8,412 nucleotides of DNA, from positions 1 through 8,412 of the forward strand of contig JAQICG010000226.1 of NCBI GenBank assembly GCA_027858635.1, read 5' to 3'. This document shows positions 5,180-8,412 of the stretch, piece by piece (positions within the stretch are counted from its first letter, which is position 1; every line of letters begins with the position of its first letter). Position numbers and translations under genes: made by a program. This DNA is from Gammaproteobacteria bacterium (GTDB taxonomy: Bacteria > Pseudomonadota > Gammaproteobacteria > SZUA-229). Under the pieces are notes generated by a model. The model did not search any database. It saw only the letters and a list, made by a program, of their open reading frames with translations, and was not told the origin of the DNA.

Positions 5180-7066
5180 ATGACAACTGATCAAATTATG
5201 ATCATCTCGGTACTGCTGGTCACCATGGTGCTGTTCCTCTGGGGTCGCTGGCGCCATGACATGGTCGCCATGGCGGCTCTGCTGGCCTGCGTGTTTCTGG
5301 GGCTGGTGCCTGGCGGTGAGGCTTTTTCGGGCTTCGGCCATCCGGCGGTGATCACGGTAGCCTGTGTGCTGGTGCTGGGCTATGGCTTGCAGCTTTCCGG
5401 GGCGGTGGATGTGTTGGCGCAGCGCTTCCTGCCCGCCTCAGCCGGACCGACCCTGAGCATTCTGGCGCTCATTGCACTGGCGGCGCTGCTCTCGGCCTTT
5501 ATGAATAACGTCGGCGCACTGGCGCTGCTCATGCCCGTGGCCATTCAGATGGCCGGCAAGCACGATCTGCCTGCGGGCAAGGTGCTGATGCCTCTGGCTT
5601 TCGGCTCGATACTGGGCGGCATGACCACGCTGATCGGGACACCGCCCAATCTGATTGTTTCCGGTTATCGCGAAACCACCGGCATGGGTAGCTTCGCTAT
5701 GTTCGATTTTGCGCCGGTGGGTGCCTCGGTGGCGTTTCTGGGCATCGCCTTTGTCGGCCTGATCGGCTGGCGAATTGTGCCGACGCGCAAACAGGCGGAC
5801 ACGGGCGGCTTTGATTCCGGCGCCTACCTGAGTGAAGTACGGATCGTCGAAGGCAGCAAGGCCGCTGACAAGACGCTCAGTGAAGTCGAGCAGCTGCTGG
5901 ACGAGGCGGATGCTCAGATCGTCAGCATGATTCGCCACGATGTTCGCATTTCCGCACCCAATTCCAGACGGGTGCTGCGCGACGGCGATATTCTGGTGAT
6001 CGAAGTCGACCCCGAGTCGCTATCCACGGCACTCTCCAGTCTGGGCCTTGAGTTTGAAGAGGATGTTCCCGCTGACGAAACTGAAGAGCAGGACGAGGAA
6101 AAATCCGACACACCGAAATCGAAGATCAAAGCCGCCGTCGCGGACAAGGCCGCCCCCGATAACGAGGCGGATGAAGCAAAGGAGAAGGAAGAGAAAAAAT
6201 CCAAAGGCGATGAAGCCGTCATTCAGGAGCTGGTGGTTTTGCCGAATTCATCGCTGCTGCACCGCTCTGCCACCGACATTGATCTACGCTCACGCCACGG
6301 TATCAACCTGCTGGCCATCTCGCGTCAGGGTCGTCGTTCCATCAAACGTCTGCGCTCCACCCCCATTCAGGCGGGTGACGTTTTGCTGATGCAGGGCATG
6401 CCCGAAGCCATTTCAGGATTCGCCTCCCAGTTTGACTGTCTGCCACTGGCGAGTCGTGAGTTCAGTATTCCTAAAAAGGGTCAGGCACTTACCGCCACGC
6501 TAGTGATGGCCGCCGCCGTTGCGGCCACGGTTTTTGGCGTGTTACCCACTGCGGTCGCTTTTGCCGCCGGGGCACTCGCCTATGCCCTGCTGGGCATTGT
6601 GCCGGTGCGCTCCATCTACACTTCAATAGACTGGCCGGTGGTGGTGCTACTGGCGGCGATGCTACCCATTGCCGATGCCATGGCTTCGACCGGCGCTGCT
6701 GACCTACTTGCCCAACTCATGCTGGAAGACGTGGCCCAGGGACATGCCATCGCCGGACTGGCGCTGATGCTGGTACTGACCATGTTCCTCTCCGATTTGA
6801 TGAACAACGCAGCGACCGCCGCCGTGATGTGCCCGATCGGCATCAGCACTGCGCTTCAGCTCGGGGTCAATGCCGATGCTTTTCTGATGGCCATCGCGGT
6901 GGGTGCTTCCTGCGCCTTCCTCACGCCCATCGGCCACCAAAACAACACCCTGATTCTCGGACCGGGGGGCTTTCGCTTCAGCGATTACTGGCGTCTGGGC
7001 ATCATGCTGGAAGTCATCGTGGTTGTGGTCGGCATTCCCATGCTGCTCTGGGCATGGCCGCTCTGA
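5180..7066 (+). CDS. SLC13/DASS-type permease with two RCK_C (TrkA_C) domains
   Basis: This is a predicted inner-membrane transporter for an anion such as a dicarboxylate or sulfate; the substrate cannot be read from the sequence. The 628 residues form two membrane halves around a cytoplasmic insert. The N half holds helices at about 5-20, 28-45, 55-75, 90-118, 135-160 and 175-198, with FMNNVGALALLMP at 107-119 and IGTPPNLIV at 152-160. The C half, about 435-627, repeats this as DLMNNAATAAVMCPI at 539-553 and TPIGHQNNTLILGPGG at 582-597, the paired reentrant-loop motifs of the family. Between them lie an RCK_C domain (about 215-285), a charged linker (293-345) and a second RCK_C domain (about 346-420), which usually bind small ligands and regulate transport. 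The ATG follows AGGTGAG by five bases. The linker is longer and more charged than I expect for the family. Confidence 0.9.
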   Translation: MTTDQIMIISVLLVTMVLFLWGRWRHDMVAMAALLACVFLGLVPGGEAFSGFGHPAVITVACVLVLGYGLQLSGAVDVLAQRFLPASAGPTLSILALIALAALLSAFMNNVGALALLMPVAIQMAGKHDLPAGKVLMPLAFGSILGGMTTLIGTPPNLIVSGYRETTGMGSFAMFDFAPVGASVAFLGIAFVGLIGWRIVPTRKQADTGGFDSGAYLSEVRIVEGSKAADKTLSEVEQLLDEADAQIVSMIRHDVRISAPNSRRVLRDGDILVIEVDPESLSTALSSLGLEFEEDVPADETEEQDEEKSDTPKSKIKAAVADKAAPDNEADEAKEKEEKKSKGDEAVIQELVVLPNSSLLHRSATDIDLRSRHGINLLAISRQGRRSIKRLRSTPIQAGDVLLMQGMPEAISGFASQFDCLPLASREFSIPKKGQALTATLVMAAAVAATVFGVLPTAVAFAAGALAYALLGIVPVRSIYTSIDWPVVVLLAAMLPIADAMASTGAADLLAQLMLEDVAQGHAIAGLALMLVLTMFLSDLMNNAATAAVMCPIGISTALQLGVNADAFLMAIAVGASCAFLTPIGHQNNTLILGPGGFRFSDYWRLGIMLEVIVVVVGIPMLLWAWPL

Positions 7067-7077
7067 TACGCTGTGGA

Positions 7078-7100
7078 CCAAATCGTCAGGAGAGATTTGG
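7078..7100 (+). other. Hairpin just after the permease gene
   Basis: A perfect 7-bp stem, CCAAATC (7078-7084) and GATTTGG (7094-7100), encloses a 9-nt loop 11 bp after the permease stop. No T-run follows, so it is not a classical intrinsic terminator, but it could protect or define the 3' end of the transcript. Confidence 0.35.
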
Positions 7101-7155
7101 CGCGTTAGCCTCGCAGGGGTGAACCATATGGATGTGGTGAGCAATCAAGAGCTTG

Positions 7156-7189
7156 TGCCAGGCGCCGCGGTTAAGCCACGGATCAGGTG
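7156..7189 (-). repeat. Dispersed palindromic repeat, copy 3 (inverted orientation)
   Basis: Read on the minus strand this segment contains GTGGCTTAACCGCGG and aligns with copy 1 (4621-4655) over 35 columns with one gap and six mismatches. Its arms are more degenerate than those of the other copies. It lies in the 196-bp gap between the permease and the ferritin-like gene, ending 73 bp before the latter's start. Confidence 0.65.
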
Positions 7190-7262
7190 TTACAGTTTTT
7201 CCTATCTGCTCTAGAATGGTTTACTATTGATCAGCAAATTCATTACTCAACAGGAGCACACC

Positions 7263-7550
7263 ATGTCAAACGAAGGCTACCACGAACCCATTGAAGAGCT
7301 TACCGACGCAACCCGGGATATGCATCGCGCCATCACTTCGCTGATGGAAGAACTGGAAGCGGCAGACTGGTATAACCAGCGCGTCGCGGCCTGCAAGGAT
7401 GATGAGCTGAGAGACATCCTGGCGCACAACCGCGACGAGGAAAAAGAACACGCCGCCATGCTGATGGAATGGATACGCCGTCAGGACCCGATGATGGACA
7501 AGCACCTGAAAGATTACCTCTTTACCGACAAGCCCATTGCGCATAAATAA
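7263..7550 (+). CDS. Encapsulated-ferritin-type (EncFtn) ferroxidase domain protein
   Basis: The 95-residue protein closely resembles the ferritin-like domain of Rhodospirillum rubrum EncFtn, a two-helix protein that forms a ring-shaped decamer and oxidises Fe(II) for storage inside an encapsulin shell. Recognisable blocks are HRAI at 21-24, MEELEAADWYNQR at 28-40 and ILAHNRDEEKEHAAM at 52-66, then MEWIRR and YLFTDKPI. With a two-residue offset, the known ferroxidase ligands correspond to Glu30, Glu60 and His63; the entry-site residues to Glu29, Glu32 and Trp36; and Tyr39 to Tyr37. All are present. The start at 7263 has AGGAG six bases upstream; a longer frame from 7227 lacks this. The protein ends just after the ferritin domain, while encapsulin cargo carries a C-terminal targeting tail. 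No encapsulin gene is adjacent, since the next gene is convergent. Identity of the domain is secure; its partner is unknown. Confidence 0.92.
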   Translation: MSNEGYHEPIEELTDATRDMHRAITSLMEELEAADWYNQRVAACKDDELRDILAHNRDEEKEHAAMLMEWIRRQDPMMDKHLKDYLFTDKPIAHK

Positions 7551-7578
7551 TAATCGCTTTTTACCGCGGAGACGAACC

Positions 7579-7616
7579 CCCTCTCGTTGCCGCGCGGTCG
7601 CGTGACAACGAGAGGG
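7579..7616 (+). terminator. Candidate terminator hairpin after the EncFtn gene
   Basis: A perfect 11-bp stem, CCCTCTCGTTG (7579-7589) and CAACGAGAGGG (7606-7616), encloses a GC-rich 16-nt loop 28 bp after the stop codon. Only three T follow, so termination may be inefficient. An A-rich left flank (AA at 7575-7576) can pair with these T if two C bulge out. It lies between two convergent genes, as expected for a terminator. Confidence 0.55.
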
Positions 7617-7630
7617 TTTCAGATTAAATA

Positions 7631-7665
7631 GACCTGAATCCCTAGCTTAACCGCGGATTCAGGTC
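7631..7665 (+). repeat. Dispersed 35-bp palindromic repeat, copy 2 (best-preserved)
   Basis: Arms GACCTGAATCC (7631-7641) and GGATTCAGGTC (7655-7665) are perfect 11-bp inverted repeats around a 13-nt centre containing AGCTTAACCGC. It matches copy 1 at 28 of 35 bases. It sits between the convergent EncFtn and SET genes, where it could act as a bidirectional transcript-end structure. Confidence 0.8.
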
Positions 7666-7672
7666 AGAATGC

Positions 7673-7695
7673 GACTTCAGCCAGAAGCTGAAATC
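7673..7695 (-). other. Hairpin at the end of the SET gene
   Basis: GACTTCAGC (7673-7681) and GCTGAAATC (7687-7695) form a 9-bp stem with one G-T type mismatch and a 5-nt loop, overlapping the stop codon region of the minus-strand SET gene. No T-run follows on the minus strand. It may contribute to 3'-end formation along with the neighbouring palindrome. Confidence 0.3.
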
Positions 7696-8036
7696 TAATC
7701 GCAATTGTCCGGATCGGGCTCTTCACCGTAATTAATAGTAAGTTCCTGACCGGCTTTGATGTTTTTGATGGCATAGAGATCGAAACCATCAAATTCAGCA
7801 TGGGGCTTTTTGCTGTGGTTGAGATAACGCAGAAGATTGCGGCCATCCCGACCGATCCATTCGTCCTCTTCCTCCTCGATCCAGAGCACATGGCTGCCGT
7901 TTTCGACAACTTCCGGGCCATCGTAGGTGCCCATATAATCGCCTTTTTTTATTGCTACCCGGGCATACAGGCCTTTGCCGTGTATGCCCGACTCGTCAAC
8001 GTAATACAGCACTTCCAGTTCGTCAGATCCCAGCAT
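7695..8036 (-). CDS. Small SET-domain protein (predicted lysine methyltransferase)
   Basis: The 113-residue product is nearly all SET domain, the fold that transfers a methyl group from S-adenosylmethionine to protein lysines. Visible motifs are SGIHGKGLYA at 16-25 (cofactor-binding loop), the YLNHS block at 71-75, and ELTINYGEE at 98-106 with the conserved Tyr103. An acidic loop, EEEEDEW at 54-60, lies in the middle. There are no separate pre-SET or Cys-rich post-SET modules, though the protein ends in an acidic tail with one Cys. Bacterial mini-SET proteins are known, but their substrates are mostly unknown. The ATG at 8036 follows a purine-rich GGGAAGAG. It begins 22 bp after the stop of the SlyD-like gene on the same strand, so the two probably form an operon. 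Confidence 0.9.
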   Translation of the reverse strand: MLGSDELEVLYYVDESGIHGKGLYARVAIKKGDYMGTYDGPEVVENGSHVLWIEEEEDEWIGRDGRNLLRYLNHSKKPHAEFDGFDLYAIKNIKAGQELTINYGEEPDPDNCD

Positions 8037-8058
8037 ATCTCTTCCCTATCCGGCTAAT

Positions 8059-8412
8059 TTAGTGCTCACCGCCTTCTGCACCATGCACGTGGCCATGCTC
8101 CTTCTCTTCATCGGAGGCCTCTCTAATATCAGCCACTTTCACGTCGAAGTTAAGATCCATACCCGCCAGCGGATGGTTGCCATCGACAACAATCACGTCG
8201 TCCTTGATTTCGGACACGGTGACCATCAGTGTGTCGCCGGTAGGGCTTTCCGCATGAAACTGCATGCCGACCTGAATGTCCGCATCCGCTTCAAACATCT
8301 CTTTTGGCACTTCCTGAATCTGCTCTTCGCTACGTTCTCCGTAGGCCTCGGCGGCGGGAACTTTTACACTGAGTTCTTCACCGGCCTGCTTGCCGGTAAG
8401 CGCGGTTTCTAG
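8059..8412 (-). CDS. FKBP-type peptidyl-prolyl isomerase, SlyD-like (N-terminus outside window)
   Basis: SlyD-type proteins speed proline isomerisation and act as folding chaperones in the cytoplasm; E. coli SlyD also delivers nickel for hydrogenase. The frame is open to the right edge, so the 117 visible residues are the C-terminal part and about 45 residues are missing. The fragment opens with LETAL and has EAYGER, then the insert-in-flap chaperone domain (VPKEMFEADADIQVGMQF), then VVDGNHPLAGMDLNF and VADIREAS of the returning FKBP domain. All align well with E. coli SlyD. The tail is short, HGHVHGAEGGEH, with four His and no Cys; it lacks the long His/Cys-rich metal tail of E. coli SlyD and so resembles the shorter SlyD-like proteins. 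An internal GTG at 8310 is not the start, because homology continues upstream. It is followed on the same strand by the SET gene. Confidence 0.92.
   Translation of the reverse strand, partial: LETALTGKQAGEELSVKVPAAEAYGERSEEQIQEVPKEMFEADADIQVGMQFHAESPTGDTLMVTVSEIKDDVIVVDGNHPLAGMDLNFDVKVADIREASDEEKEHGHVHGAEGGEH

Noticed and set aside
5438..5938. Minus-strand frame of 166 codons inside the permease gene
   Set aside because: His/Arg/Gln-rich translation without motifs, antisense to clear transporter helices.
7190..7227. Possible promoter before EncFtn (TTACAG and TACTAT)
   Set aside because: The two boxes are 26 bp apart, too far for a sigma-70 promoter, and no Fur-box-like palindrome is visible nearby.

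Overview
The window looks like chromosomal DNA from a gammaproteobacterium or close relative. The support is indirect: an E. coli-like Pcm, a SlyD-type isomerase, a LoiP/YggG-like M48 lipoprotein and a YfaZ-like outer-membrane barrel remnant, with moderate GC, dense gene packing and small palindromic repeats between genes. No rRNA, tRNA, CRISPR array, transposase or phage gene is visible. The genus cannot be named from the sequence.

Layout. Positions 1-138 hold a hairpin and no gene I can support. A plus-strand block follows: protein-L-isoaspartate methyltransferase (pcm, 139-828), an unrecognised four-helix membrane protein (886-1245), an archaeal-type methionine adenosyltransferase (1256-2512), and a pentapeptide-repeat lipoprotein (2634-3386) that probably has its own promoter. 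Positions 3387-3798 hold a short gene start with a good ribosome binding site (3441). It runs into a 106-bp palindromic, MITE-like element (3535-3640) and appears truncated. An M48 metalloprotease lipoprotein lies on the minus strand (3799-4599). Divergent to it is a decayed YfaZ-like barrel (ORF 4588-5034). Next come a large SLC13-type permease with two RCK_C domains and a highly charged linker (5180-7066) and a small encapsulated-ferritin-type protein (EncFtn, 7263-7550). On the minus strand at the right edge are a compact SET-domain protein (7695-8036) and, upstream of it, an FKBP-type SlyD-like isomerase whose N-terminus lies beyond the window (8059-8412).

How the genes relate. The best functional link is S-adenosylmethionine. 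The methionine adenosyltransferase makes it, Pcm uses it to repair damaged proteins, and the SET protein is a predicted SAM-dependent methyltransferase. SlyD, Pcm and the M48 protease all belong to protein folding, repair or quality control. The EncFtn protein keeps the ferroxidase residues of its family, but it has no C-terminal encapsulin-targeting tail and no encapsulin gene beside it.

The least explained parts are the non-coding structures. A 35-bp palindromic repeat occurs three times (4621, 7156, 7631), each time outside intact genes, and one copy sits at the broken end of the YfaZ-like gene. The 106-bp element sits at the broken end of another short gene. I see no convincing complete new multi-gene system. 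The best leads are the orphan EncFtn, the archaeal-type MAT with its membrane-protein neighbour, and the two repeat types linked to gene decay.
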